64,000 nucleotides of DNA. Origin: Novipirellula sp052161655. Lineage in GTDB: Bacteria > Planctomycetota > Planctomycetia > Pirellulales > Pirellulaceae. Positions 26,408 to 34,964 of the stretch are shown here, in pieces. Location: positions 3,906,001 through 3,970,000 of the forward strand of contig NZ_CP197418.1 of the NCBI RefSeq assembly GCF_052161655.1. Direction: 5' to 3'. Position numbers and translations under genes: made by a program. Every line of letters starts with the position of its first letter. The stretch's first letter is position 1. The notes under the pieces are model-generated. The model did no database searches, was not told where the DNA came from, and was given only the letters and a program-made list of their open reading frames with translations.

Positions 26408-26799
26408 CAAAAGTTCTCTCGTTTTGCGATGATTCCCTGAACACGTTGCCTGGGTCAAAGGCCAGATTGTAGCACGAATTTTGACACATCTCGGTAAGGT
26501 TTACCACGGGACCCCCGACTTCCACTGGTTCCCTGGCTCCCGCCTGGTAACCCACTGCCTGCAGGCTCCTGCCTGCCTGCCGCGCGAGAGAAGACGAGGC
26601 GGGAGCCTCAAAATCAGTACGTCCCCAGCCAGGAGCCTGGCAGTGAGTGTTTTTTGTTGCGTGCACCTAAAAGTCTTTGCACTTCCATGTTAGATCGATG
26701 TTTCCCCCGGCCGTTGTCCTGTTTCATAGGCAAAGAGAAAGGCACGGCGAAGAGAACGTACGGACGAAAAAGGCACACAGACTCAAGTCTTGATCTATT
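26408..26799. other. Intergenic region with GGCTCCCGCCTGG repeats
   Basis: Holds opposed repeat units at 26527-26645 (CCTGGCTCCCGCCTGGTAAC against CCAGCCAGGAGCCTGG, and GCGGGAGCCTC), related to 24570-24612 and 28510-28532. No gene seen. Confidence 0.5.
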
Positions 26800-28065
26800 T
26801 CAAGTCAGCCCTTCGATGTCGATCAAATGCAATTGTCGTCCGTGATCTTCGTGAGGCGAATCGATGCACACCAGTTTTCCATCGCGTGATAGACGAGGAT
26901 GAGTGTCGACACGCCATTCACCGCTGTAAATTGGCGGCAAATGAAAATGGCCAAGATCGATGCGTCGTCCCGAAGAGATCTGGTAGAGGTGCGGCGTTTG
27001 CATCCGCTCTTTGCCTTTCGGATAAGTGTCGTTGAGGATCCACTCGTTGCCCGGCAGATAGCTTAGGTGTCCACCGCTATCGAGCACGCCCCGACCGATC
27101 TCGCGAACGTCGCCGCCGCCATCGATATCTTCGAAGAGAAAATTACCCCAGCCTTCGTTGCCATCAAGATTGCGTGATTGAGACAACAGGTGAGTGTTGT
27201 CTCGCCAGATGAAATGGGACGCGTAGCCGTTGCTGCAAACGATACGAACATCATCACCGTCGGGAGTCGCGGTAACGATTCGCGTCATCCGGGATCCATC
27301 GGGATAACGCCAACGGTGCAAGACAACAAACCGCGAGCCATCGGGATTGTACAGGAGGTGATTGAAATAATGTTTGATGCCAAATTTTTCGTTCGGAATG
27401 AACCCCGTGCGGGCCACGTCCGCAATCGAAAGAATGGTTTTGACATCGCCCGTGGTCAAGTCGATGCGGACGATCCCCGAATCGATCGGTGCCAAGTCAT
27501 CGGCGTTGGGATCGGGCAGGCCCACATAACCGTAGCCAGGACGAACATCGTTGATACGGCGGAAATCAGCGGCAACGGCTTCCTTTCCATTCGGACTGAC
27601 GGTGTAAATCGCGTGCGGGATGATTCGCGTTTGCCGCGTCTGAACATCCATGATACGCGCGACATAGCGGTCTCCGATGCGGTCGTTCCAAATGATTTCG
27701 GAATCGGACCCGGGTAACCACTGCAACATGCAGCCTTGTTGCCAGCCCCAAGCTTTGCTTTCGCCTAGTTCGATCCAGCGGTCACCGTCTTGAAGATCGA
27801 CCATGCCAATCTTGATTGTGTCGTCGGCGGTCGGCGAACGATGCTCAAAGTCAACCTGCATCCCCAACACGAATCGATTGGTCGGGTCAAATTGTAGTTT
27901 GTCATAGTACCCAAACCAATGATGCTTTGGTCCCCGCGTGATCGTGCGAACGGGAATCGAAGATTCGGTGGCTGCCGTGGCCCCAGAGGTGTTTCCACAC
28001 GCCGCCAGAGCAATGGCCGCTTGGCTGGCGATGAATTGGCGGCGATCAATCAAATGTTTGTTCAT
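26800..28065 (-). CDS. Tat-exported TolB/oligogalacturonate-lyase-like propeller protein
   Basis: About 421 aa beginning MNKHLIDRRQFIASQAAIAL, a twin-arginine-type signal (DRRQF). The mature part is a beta-propeller with HHWFGYYDKLQFDPTNRFVL near the start, IWNDRIGDRYVARI, YTVSPNGKEAVAADF and THPRLSRDGKLVCIDS. The repeat pattern P-D-G-x-x-x-x-F is that of TolB-like and PL22 folds. Metal-binding His residues of true oligogalacturonate lyases are not certain here, so substrate binding or lyase activity on a polysaccharide is only a suggestion. I chose ATG 28065 because it opens directly on the Tat signal. Confidence 0.72.
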   Translation of the reverse strand: MNKHLIDRRQFIASQAAIALAACGNTSGATAATESSIPVRTITRGPKHHWFGYYDKLQFDPTNRFVLGMQVDFEHRSPTADDTIKIGMVDLQDGDRWIELGESKAWGWQQGCMLQWLPGSDSEIIWNDRIGDRYVARIMDVQTRQTRIIPHAIYTVSPNGKEAVAADFRRINDVRPGYGYVGLPDPNADDLAPIDSGIVRIDLTTGDVKTILSIADVARTGFIPNEKFGIKHYFNHLLYNPDGSRFVVLHRWRYPDGSRMTRIVTATPDGDDVRIVCSNGYASHFIWRDNTHLLSQSRNLDGNEGWGNFLFEDIDGGGDVREIGRGVLDSGGHLSYLPGNEWILNDTYPKGKERMQTPHLYQISSGRRIDLGHFHLPPIYSGEWRVDTHPRLSRDGKLVCIDSPHEDHGRQLHLIDIEGLT

Positions 28066-28224
28066 GTTAAGTAGCAGGGCAAAGGTCTTGGGGGATCCGA
28101 GACACTGAACGTTAGGCCAACCGGCCAACTTTTTCAATATCCGCCAATCGTCCTCAGCAGTCTACCTTGCTCCCTTTCTGCACATGATAGCCGCATTGGC
28201 GCCATCCACGGTTTTCATGCATCC

Positions 28225-28264
28225 GTGAGCCGTGGGCCGTAAGGCACCGGGTAATGCGTGAGAC
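28225..28264 (+). repeat. Dispersed repeat CACCGGGTA family, copy 3
   Basis: GTGAGCCGTGGGCCGTAAGG then CACCGGGTAATGCGTGAGACCC. First of several repeats filling the 28066-28946 gene-free stretch. Confidence 0.7.
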
Positions 28265-28291
28265 CCGGTCGATTCGCAACCCTCCGATTTC

Positions 28292-28322
28292 ACCTCCCCA
28301 ACAGCTTTGCTGTAGGGGAGGT
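28292..28322. repeat. Hairpin related to the nested-hairpin elements
   Basis: ACCTCCCCAACAGC pairs with GCTGTAGGGGAGGT apart from one unpaired base; followed by GTCGGATGG as in the 2007 family. Looks like one end of a diverged copy. Confidence 0.6.
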
Positions 28323-28570
28323 CGGATGGAGCCTTTTCAGCGACATCCGGGTGGGGCTGTCTCCGGCTCACTCGCATGTCGCCTCAAACACACACGCCAT
28401 TCAGCTGCGCAGCAGCGAAAATATTTCCTCAAACAATTTGCTTGCACCTTTACTTCGCATCGCCAATAATCCGTTTCGGCTGCCACCCAAGCGACCGAAG
28501 GTCCACGTAGCCTAGGCTTCCAGCCTGGGACCAGAGTCCTTTCGAGCAGTCAGTCAAAGATGATTTCAGG

Positions 28571-28626
28571 GTAGTGGATCTTGTTAATGATCCTGCCGCA
28601 TGAGGATCTTTAGCAAGATCCACTAC
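28571..28626. repeat. Imperfect 24-nt inverted repeat
   Basis: GTAGTGGATCTTG at the left returns as CAAGATCCACTAC at the right, with AGGATC pairing further in. A small MITE-like hairpin in non-coding DNA. Confidence 0.7.
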
Positions 28627-28946
28627 CGCCAAACCGAACTTTCAAACCTACCAATGTGGGATAGGATTCCAGCCTGTCATCAGCGTCCCTTATCCAGTTT
28701 TCGATTTACAATTGTCAGTTTAACTTTTTCAATCTCACCCAAACCGCTTTCCGTCCCCCCCTTTTGCAGCACCGCCCTTTTGCAGCAACCCTGCGGCACC
28801 GCCCATCAACCGGTTCAGTCGAATCACCACGGCTGAGTCAAGCGTTTTGTCCACACGGGTATCGAATTGCGTTGTCGAGGTATCGGAGTGCCCAAGCGGT
28901 TGTTCTTGCTGACACTTGATCCCGCTAACGATACATTCACCACGGA

Positions 28947-29222
28947 TCATGAATCCCTCAACGTATCCGCAGTTTTTTTTACCGTTTCTCCGAGCTTCGT
29001 GCGAATGTGAACATATCGCATCGTCGTTTCAGCGTGCGTATGCCCTATCAGTTTTTGTACCGTCTGCATATCCGTTTCCGGTTCAACGAGATGCGTCGCG
29101 AAACTGAGTCGGAGCGAATGCGGCACACCATTTTTATCAATCTTCGCATGACGCAGTGCCACTTTGGCCGCCGCCGCAAATTGCTCCTCGGCAATGTCAT
29201 GACGCCATATGGCACCCGAGTG
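28947..29222 (-). pseudogene. 5'-truncated tyrosine recombinase (integrase), possibly IntI-related
   Basis: The frame is open for about 91 codons after a TAG at 29225-29223. It encodes only the C-terminal catalytic part: PHSLRLSFATHLVE (second Arg with the His two-residue spacing), the GH of VQKLIGHTHAETTM and the nucleophile Tyr of MRYVHIR. The N-terminal binding domain and first catalytic Arg are missing. Its orientation, leftward with plus-strand cassettes starting to its right, is that of an integron integrase. The tail after Tyr (RTKLGETVKKTADTL) is not the usual IntI ending, so a XerC-like or other integrase is possible. Confidence 0.75.
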
Positions 29223-29346
29223 CTAAAATCATATATCACCCGACTCACCGGGGGTTAAAAGGATAGTTCTGCTAACTAGATTGATGCGTTTTGACTGAGC
29301 TCGTTTCCATGTTCGTTTCCGGAGTAGCAATCGGTGGCATTTGCAC

Positions 29347-29889
29347 ATGGATAGCGTTCCCACACATTGCTTGCTTACTCTGTTGTCGACGGGCACGTTC
29401 GCGCACATATTCCGCTGTTCAATGTGGACTGTCCTACTTGTCGACTCTGATCCTCAGCGTGTTTTTATGTCTGGTTTCGCACGTTTAACGCTATCCGAAC
29501 TCGCGGCGTTTATCGGACCGTTTTCCGGGATGGCCTTGATTTGGTGGGCTGCAATCTTCTTCCCTATCCGAAGTGCGACGGGAGTCAGTCGACGTTTCGC
29601 CTTAGTATTCCCGGCAGTGTTTGTCTCCGCTGTATTCGTCACTGCATTCGCTTGCATCTTCCCAGTTCCAGGGAACGCAACCTGCCGTTCAATGATCGAC
29701 CTGGGTGTCTCAGCCATGTTTCTCTGGCCGGGCTTTTTAATTGCTACACTTAGCATTGCGATCTATTCGTGGTCCTCGTTGGCGTTGCAAACGACAGAGC
29801 ACTTGGAACTGGCGTTACGAATTCAGTCGCCCAACGACGCAATTCACGGAAAAGCAGAACCAAGGGATGCACGTGAGTCGCCGAACTGA
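29347..29889 (+). CDS. Cassette membrane protein, possibly frameshifted
   Basis: About 180 aa, three clear hydrophobic segments (AFIGPFSGMALIWWAAIFF; LVFPAVFVSAVFVTAFACIF; WPGFLIATLSIAIYSWSS). An overlapping +2 frame from 29291 to 29488 also encodes two convincing hydrophobic segments (VSGVAIGGICTWIAF; YLSTLILSVFLCLV) and ends where this frame becomes membrane-like. The original gene may therefore have started at 29291 and suffered a frameshift near 29450-29490. The stop TGA lies inside the attC-like site. Function unknown. Confidence 0.5.
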   Translation: MDSVPTHCLLTLLSTGTFAHIFRCSMWTVLLVDSDPQRVFMSGFARLTLSELAAFIGPFSGMALIWWAAIFFPIRSATGVSRRFALVFPAVFVSAVFVTAFACIFPVPGNATCRSMIDLGVSAMFLWPGFLIATLSIAIYSWSSLALQTTEHLELALRIQSPNDAIHGKAEPRDARESPN

Positions 29890-29945
29890 GTTTAATAAGG
29901 TGGGACGTCGTTCGCGGCGACCACGTGATCCCAACCATTATCCCG
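29855..29945 (+). repeat. attC-like site 1
   Basis: Left end AGAACC, right end ATTATCC. The arm GCACGTGAGTCGCCGAAC pairs with GTTCGCGGCGACCACGTG at nearly all positions, with GC as extra bases in the right arm. Loop about 18 nt. The upstream gene stops within the left arm. Confidence 0.65.
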
Positions 29946-29961
29946 CTAGGTGGAACGCAAC

Positions 29962-30474
29962 ATGGAAAACTCACATTCTGCTTTTCTACCCGGCGAACAT
30001 GCTCGCCTTCAATCCATTTCACACCTCGAACAACTACAGCAGAAACACACTGGCGATCCAGGCCAGCTTGGCTTGCACACAGTTGTACCTCCGAACATGG
30101 CAGAATATGCCGAGCGACGTGTGTTGATTACTGGCCGATCGTATTATCATTTTGGTTGGGTTCTCTATGAATTGGACGGACTACCCGGTCATTGGCCAGA
30201 GGCCGCGATAGTAGACCAACAGATGTGTGAAAATGCCGATCCGCACGTTCAGCCCGCCAACTTAACATATGTAGCCGTGAAATCTGATGATGGAAAATTT
30301 GTCGACATTCGTACTCGTGATGGACGTCGATTTTGTTCGTTTCGCAGACATGATGCTGACGCGTCCGTTGACGATATAAATCGTGTCGCAACACTACGCA
30401 CACGCGTCTCGTTTTCATCGCGTTACGAATTTGATGGTGTAGAATACGATGACAGTCCTGCAACCGAAACCTGA
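29962..30474 (+). CDS. Cassette hypothetical protein
   Basis: A 170-aa soluble protein beginning MENSHSAFLPGEHARLQSI. The centre reads RRVLITGRSYYHFGWVLYEL, and the C-terminal half is beta-rich (LTYVAVKSDDGKFVDIRTRD). No domain recognised. ATG 29962 was chosen over GTG 29950 because AGGTGG lies nine bases before it, at the right end of the preceding attC-like site. The TGA stop is immediately before the next attC-like site. Confidence 0.65.
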   Translation: MENSHSAFLPGEHARLQSISHLEQLQQKHTGDPGQLGLHTVVPPNMAEYAERRVLITGRSYYHFGWVLYELDGLPGHWPEAAIVDQQMCENADPHVQPANLTYVAVKSDDGKFVDIRTRDGRRFCSFRRHDADASVDDINRVATLRTRVSFSSRYEFDGVEYDDSPATET

Positions 30475-30478
30475 TCGC

Positions 30479-30572
30479 GGTATAGCCATTCCGGTGCACG
30501 AGAGCGGCGAAGTTGCGCACCTTGACAATTAAACATTCCTCGGCGCCACCCCGAGATCGGCGGCGTTATTCA
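30479..30572 (+). repeat. attC-like site 2
   Basis: Left end GGTATAGCC, right end GGCGTTATTC. Left arm GGTGCACGAGAGCGGCGAAG and central ACAATTAAA are shared with the site at 40756, showing that the sites are a family. Confidence 0.6.
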
Positions 30573-30586
30573 CATCAAGTAGCATC

Positions 30587-31288
30587 ATGGCATTTGACAT
30601 CTACGTTGGCGGCTTTTCCCGATACTTCTCGCGAGAATGGGAGAATGTTGTTCAAAAGTATGCACGTGAGTCTGGGACTCATTACCAAATGATTGGACCT
30701 GATGGCCCGCCGCAAGCTGCAAACTGGGATGAGGTCGCGGAGGCGGTAACACATTGGAAGGCAGCGATTAATAACGGACTCGGATCGAGTATCTCTGAAG
30801 CTATAGATTGGGATGAATCACCGAACGCTCCCTATTTCACGGACCGCCCTGGATACGAAGGTTATGGTGCGCTTCTTGTATGGGCGGCACATGCGGAACG
30901 AGGAACGCAACCGCCGACTTCCTATGATGGTGAGTGGTTTTCCGATGAAGCGTTTCTGGAGTGTTCTGTACCGAAAAAAGGCCAGAAGTATCGACCTATT
31001 ATTTGTGCATCCACTTGGCTTCCGGGGGAGTTCGAATTTAGCTTTGACTTCCAAGATCTAACCGGCGAGAAAACACATGTTTGCGCGAACACGTCGCTGC
31101 AACGGTCTTTGCGTGATCTCAATGAAAACACCTTTGGGATGTCCCCAAGCGATCTTGCCGACGTTTTGACAGCAGACTTGGGAGAACACGCAAGTTTGGA
31201 ATCGCTCGCCCGATTTGGTTTGGCGTTGTTCGACAATCTCGCGGCAAAATCCGTTCAGCATCGTCTGCCAATCATGCTATCAACCTAG
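30587..31288 (+). CDS. Cassette hypothetical protein, conserved type
   Basis: A 233-aa soluble protein opening MAFDIYVGGFSRYFSREWEN. A distinctive middle, SEAIDWDESPNAPYFTDRPG followed by YGALLVWAAHAER, reminds me of a family of unnamed proteins found in planctomycetes and other cassette arrays. The C-terminus is helical. No catalytic motif seen. It begins 15 bases after the preceding attC-like site. Confidence 0.75.
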   Translation: MAFDIYVGGFSRYFSREWENVVQKYARESGTHYQMIGPDGPPQAANWDEVAEAVTHWKAAINNGLGSSISEAIDWDESPNAPYFTDRPGYEGYGALLVWAAHAERGTQPPTSYDGEWFSDEAFLECSVPKKGQKYRPIICASTWLPGEFEFSFDFQDLTGEKTHVCANTSLQRSLRDLNENTFGMSPSDLADVLTADLGEHASLESLARFGLALFDNLAAKSVQHRLPIMLST

Positions 31289-31390
31289 GTAATTGCAAAG
31301 GGTTTGCACGCGAGTCGGCCAGTCGTGTTGGTTTGAAGTGGTGAGTCGTTCGCGGCGACCACGTGATCTGTACCTTTTTGCCGCAGAGAT
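31289..31390 (+). repeat. attC-like site 3
   Basis: Left arm TTGCACGCGAGTCGGCCAGT, right arm TCGTTCGCGGCGACCACGTGATC, of the same subtype as sites 1, 43068 and 45830. The loop contains GGTTTGAAGTGGTGA, also seen at 35456. Confidence 0.6.
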
Positions 31391-31396
31391 GTCGCG

Positions 31397-32008
31397 GTGG
31401 ATAAAGAAATCCAATTCAATGAGTTGCGTGACTTGCTGACGCAGCTTTGTGGCAGCTTCCAGCAAGATGATCCCGCGATTGCCAAATTGCGCACGATCCG
31501 TCCGGAGCGGCTATTTCAATACCTGCGTGAGCTACTTAACGATCCCGATTTCGAACTGCGATGCAAAGCGGCCTTGGCGGTATTCTACTGCGATCCAACA
31601 GCCGGGCTTGAACTACTCTTGCCAGTACTTAATGATCCTGAATGGGGTGTCCGAGTGCATATCTGTGGATTGTTGCACGACATCGCTGACAAACGGGCCA
31701 TTCAGCCACTCATTCATTTGCTAAAAATGGATCCCAGTCCCATGGTGCGCAACACGGCCGCCTATGCGCTTGGTGGCATCGGTGATCCGACTGCAATCCC
31801 TGCGTTAATCGAAGCAGTAGACAATGACCACGAGCCTGATGAACTCGGGCATACCGCAAGTGGATGTGCACAAACAGCGCTCGACAATATACTGAAGACG
31901 AACCATACGCGAATCAAGTTTGCAGATGGTCTGTGCACAATGCAGCCGAAGCAACTCGATCTGGACGAGCTGAAAACTGAGGCGATGGAATTCTATCGCA
32001 CCTTGTGA
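31397..32008 (+). CDS. HEAT-repeat protein
   Basis: A 203-aa all-helical protein with about four HEAT/PBS-lyase-type repeats between residues 40 and 150: FELRCKAALAVFYCDPTAGL, WGVRVHICGLLHDIADKRAI, PMVRNTAAYALGGIGDPTAI and the degenerate GHTASGCAQTALDNIL. Such proteins serve as protein-binding scaffolds. It starts with GTG. It ends 19 bases before a group II intron 5' end. Confidence 0.8.
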   Translation: MDKEIQFNELRDLLTQLCGSFQQDDPAIAKLRTIRPERLFQYLRELLNDPDFELRCKAALAVFYCDPTAGLELLLPVLNDPEWGVRVHICGLLHDIADKRAIQPLIHLLKMDPSPMVRNTAAYALGGIGDPTAIPALIEAVDNDHEPDELGHTASGCAQTALDNILKTNHTRIKFADGLCTMQPKQLDLDELKTEAMEFYRTL

Positions 32009-32026
32009 CGAACATTGCCGGGGCAA

Positions 32027-32150
32027 GTGCGGACTGGCAAGATGGGAGCCGGATGCCGTTGCGCGGCACGTCCGGATCTGAGAGGGTCCGAGGGGCGGGA
32101 GATGAGGTCGGGTGTCGCTTCACGGGGACGTCCCCTTCTTGGCACTCAAA
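32027..32150 (+). mobile_element. Group II intron relic with ends joined
   Basis: A typical intron 5' end, GTGCGGACTGGCAAG, runs almost directly into a domain V-like hairpin (32046-32079: GAGCCGGATGCCG, apex, CGGCACGTCCGGATC), then a GAGAGGG stretch and a perfect GGGGACGTCCCC palindrome. Domains I-IV are missing. In domain V the usual GGTTC is GGATC, which breaks the G-U pair of the catalytic triad, so it should be dead. Downstream, GGGGACGGCGTTCGGCCG (32203-32220) looks like the right half of an interrupted attC-like site. Confidence 0.6.
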
Positions 32151-32262
32151 TTTGGCGTTCAATGGTTGATGCTACAGAAACGTTCTCCGCGAGCCCGCGG
32201 AACGGGGACGGCGTTCGGCCGAAACAACTCCTCTGACCCGAATGGCACGGGCGAAAGCTGCA

Positions 32263-33321
32263 TCAAACACGCACCCAATCTTTCAGTCTCGCGTGTTCGA
32301 AGATCATGTCATGCTGGACCTGCAGGTCTTGACCCATTCCCGCTTCGAGGGCTCGGTCGTGCATGGCCATGGCGATGCCGACGTCCACATAAGCCAAACC
32401 GACGGCGTTGAAATAGGTGCGTTCTTGGTCGTTTTCGCGGCCCTGCTTCGTGCCGTTTATCAATTCGATCAAATCGCCGTGGATGTCGCCGTCGGTTAGC
32501 TCGCCGTCCTTATACATGCGGCTCAGCGTTTGCGTGCGGTGCTTGACCGTTTCCCAGTCATCACAAACGATTTTATCGCAGGCTTTGGCGACGGCGTACT
32601 CGTCTTCCCAGCCGCCAACATGACTGTAGAACGCGCCTGGTTTCATCCATGCGGCCTTCAGCAGCGGAGCTTGCGCGCTGGTGGCTGTCACAATGACATC
32701 CGCGTCGCTGGTGGCCTTCTCCAAATCGGAGTTGGCTTTTTCAAATTGAAGGCTTGGTAGGATCGCAGACATTTCTCTAACGAACTGATCCTCTTCAGCG
32801 GGTTCCTTGGCCGCAATTCGGCACAGTTGAAGCTCAGGAAGAACGGTCTTCATTGCGATCAAGTGCATCTTGGCCTGTTCGCCTGCACCGATGAATCCGA
32901 TTGTCTCAGAATCTTTCTTGGCAAGATGCTTCGCAGCGATGGCTCCCATCGTTCCCACACGCACATTGGAACACAGCGTGCCTTCCATGAACGCGGTCGG
33001 GAACCCGTGTTCGATCTCTGACAAAATGATCACGGCTGAGAGGTTTTGTATTCCGTACTTCACCGGGTTGGGCGGAAAGACAGAAACCCACTTCACGCCA
33101 CAGATTTTTTCTTTTTTGAACGTTGCTGGCAAGCAATTGATCCGTTCCTGCGTGTCGTCATTGAAAATCTGGACAATCTTTTCCGGAAACATCACCTCAC
33201 CAGCATCGAAGGCGAGCATTGCCTTTTCGGCGGCTTCGATTGCCATGCGGATATCGAGACAACCCGCGCCAAGCAAGTCTTCCTGAGAGAAAAAACGACA
33301 CTTGATTTCGTGATTAGACAT
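32263..33321 (-). CDS. Ornithine cyclodeaminase/mu-crystallin family protein
   Basis: A 352-aa NAD-dependent enzyme of the ornithine cyclodeaminase fold. The Rossmann motif is TIGFIGAGEQAKMHLIAM, and SDADVIVTATSAQAPLL and KPGAFYSHVGG follow as in the family. The N-terminal half has AIEAAEKAMLAF and the substrate-region Lys/Arg KWVSVFPPNP. Family members deaminate ornithine or reduce imines; the substrate is not decided. ATG 33321 has AGGAA upstream. It is the only minus-strand gene in the cassette region and is larger than its neighbours, so it may be native chromosome or a reversed insertion. Confidence 0.85.
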   Translation of the reverse strand: MSNHEIKCRFFSQEDLLGAGCLDIRMAIEAAEKAMLAFDAGEVMFPEKIVQIFNDDTQERINCLPATFKKEKICGVKWVSVFPPNPVKYGIQNLSAVIILSEIEHGFPTAFMEGTLCSNVRVGTMGAIAAKHLAKKDSETIGFIGAGEQAKMHLIAMKTVLPELQLCRIAAKEPAEEDQFVREMSAILPSLQFEKANSDLEKATSDADVIVTATSAQAPLLKAAWMKPGAFYSHVGGWEDEYAVAKACDKIVCDDWETVKHRTQTLSRMYKDGELTDGDIHGDLIELINGTKQGRENDQERTYFNAVGLAYVDVGIAMAMHDRALEAGMGQDLQVQHDMIFEHARLKDWVRV

Positions 33322-33649
33322 TGCTTTTCCTAACAGGATGCTCCTCCAAAAACGGGCGGCGCATCGCTGCGACGCTACGACGATCGACGTCGTGACTGAT
33401 AGTCCAGCAATAGCATCTTTCGGACCAAACCCGTTCATTTCAGCGAAGCCAACTCGCGACGAACCATTTGCCAGCACGCCGTGCTCATCTGCACGAAGTT
33501 GTTCGTATCGACGTGCGTCATGGCACGGCGGCACCATAGCGTCATCCGAGGTCCTTGGTCCCGGGCAGGAGTCAAGTCGTCAGGACTCGTTTCTGTTTCT
33601 CAATCCCTGCCTTTAGCAGATCCGTCCTTCCCCTTGCTCACACGCGTCG

Positions 33650-34235
33650 GGAAAAAGGAGTGAGGAGCTGGGAGTGCTTGTCGGGGGCCCGGCGCAGGGC
33701 GAGATGTTGTACTCGAAGGTGTTGATCCCGGGCGTTTGTCAGACAGAAAGATTGATACGACAGAAAAGTTGGAAAGTCGAGTAACAAGTGCTCCATCTTC
33801 CTACCTCCATTTTCCTACCAAATCTCTTTGCCGGTGTGGCCGGAGGACTGGGCTGCTGTCGCCCCTACCGCGGCTATTTCGCGTCGTTAGTCGCGAGGCA
33901 TTTGGCCTCTTGGCAATTCCCTCATGCGTTGCTCATTCGCGATGATTTGCGTGATTCGAGGGCAAGCGTTTAGGTGCGGTATTACGCCACGAATCAGGCG
34001 AATTTCCACGAATCCTATTGCTCGAGCAGCGGGCTTGATCGCTGTGGGCAGTGCGGGGTGATGCCAGGTCAGAAAAATCGCCTAGGAGCTGGATGCGTTA
34101 ACGGCGCCAGTCCGGTTCAGAGATCAATTGGACAAGGATCGAATATTGTGACACCCCAATGAGAAATCTGTGGCAAACCGTGAACGCAAAGCGTATCTTA
34201 ACATCCGAGAGGCACCGTTCTACGTTAACCGCCGG
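33650..34235 (+). mobile_element. Degraded group II intron relic with repeat modules
   Basis: Contains a GTTTGTCAGACAGAAAGATT module (33734-33850), a GATTTGCGTGATTCGAGG module near 33945-34010, a domain V-like hairpin at 34086-34118 (GAGCTGGATGCG, GTCCGGTTC) and the terminal module GTGACACCCCAATGAGAAAT continuing to TAACATCCGAGAG (34148-34211). The same order recurs at 36260, 39916 and 42151. The flanking 33322-33650 holds nothing I recognise. Confidence 0.5.
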
Positions 34236-34279
34236 ATCGCGGTAAGATCCAACGTTCTGCCATCCACTAGGTATACGAG

Positions 34280-34819
34280 ATGATCCGACCTCAATTTGTA
34301 TTCTTCTTTCTCTTGACATCAGTTGTGCACTCGCAGGCGTTGCCCGCCTCTGGAGAGAATGTCCAATTCCATCAGTCCACCGCAATGAAATTCATTCGAA
34401 CGGGACTTCTCGAACGTGACGCTCGCGGCGTCAATGGGATCACTTTGCCCGGCATCGCGAGGACAATTTTGGGTGAACGCACGATTGTCGAACGTCTTGA
34501 ATCCGCTTCCAAGTTCGACTGGCCGGATGCGATCGAACTCACGTCAGTACATTTTGCGGAAGTCGACGATGGCGAAGCAATGTTGGCGATGACACGCCGA
34601 ATGGAGCCCGTGCTATTTCCGAACGGAACGCCAGAGATTTACGAAAAACTAGTTCAAACTGGACGCGCGAAACCAATGACGTCGCTTCGTGCGCGTGTTG
34701 TAGCGTTGGCGGAGTTCAACACATTTCGAGATAAAATCGTCCAAAAGGGTTACCTCTTAATTTCAACTGAAGATGTCGGCGAAAAATCGATGGTCGCCTC
34801 CATGCAATTAAGATGGTGA
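34280..34819 (+). CDS. Cassette secreted hypothetical protein
   Basis: A 179-aa protein with a signal peptide (MIRPQFVFFFLLTSVVHSQA). The mature part is alpha/beta in character, with AIELTSVHFAEVDDGEAMLA and a basic helix RARVVALAEFNTFRDKIVQ. No motif recognised. It follows an intron relic and precedes an attC-like site. Confidence 0.65.
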   Translation: MIRPQFVFFFLLTSVVHSQALPASGENVQFHQSTAMKFIRTGLLERDARGVNGITLPGIARTILGERTIVERLESASKFDWPDAIELTSVHFAEVDDGEAMLAMTRRMEPVLFPNGTPEIYEKLVQTGRAKPMTSLRARVVALAEFNTFRDKIVQKGYLLISTEDVGEKSMVASMQLRW

Positions 34820-34823
34820 ATTT

Positions 34824-34920
34824 GACAGCACAGTGCGACGCACACGAAGTCGCGGTAGCCGGGCGAGTCGGCCATGAAAAATCAACAGCTGCGTCTCGGT
34901 TATCGCCAAACGTTCGTCCA
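34824..34920 (+). repeat. attC-like site 4
   Basis: Left part GTGCGACGCACACGAAGTCG, loop with ATGAAAAATCA, right end AAACGTTCGTCC as in the sites at 40756 and 44681. Arm pairing is weaker than in other sites. Confidence 0.5.
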
Positions 34921-34964
34921 CAAAACTGCACAGTGTTCCTGTCGAGAGAACTGAGGCTGCTTTT

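Noticed and set aside
31805..32162. Minus-strand frames across the HEAT gene end and intron relic
   Set aside because: They overlap a clear plus-strand HEAT-repeat gene and non-coding relic sequence.
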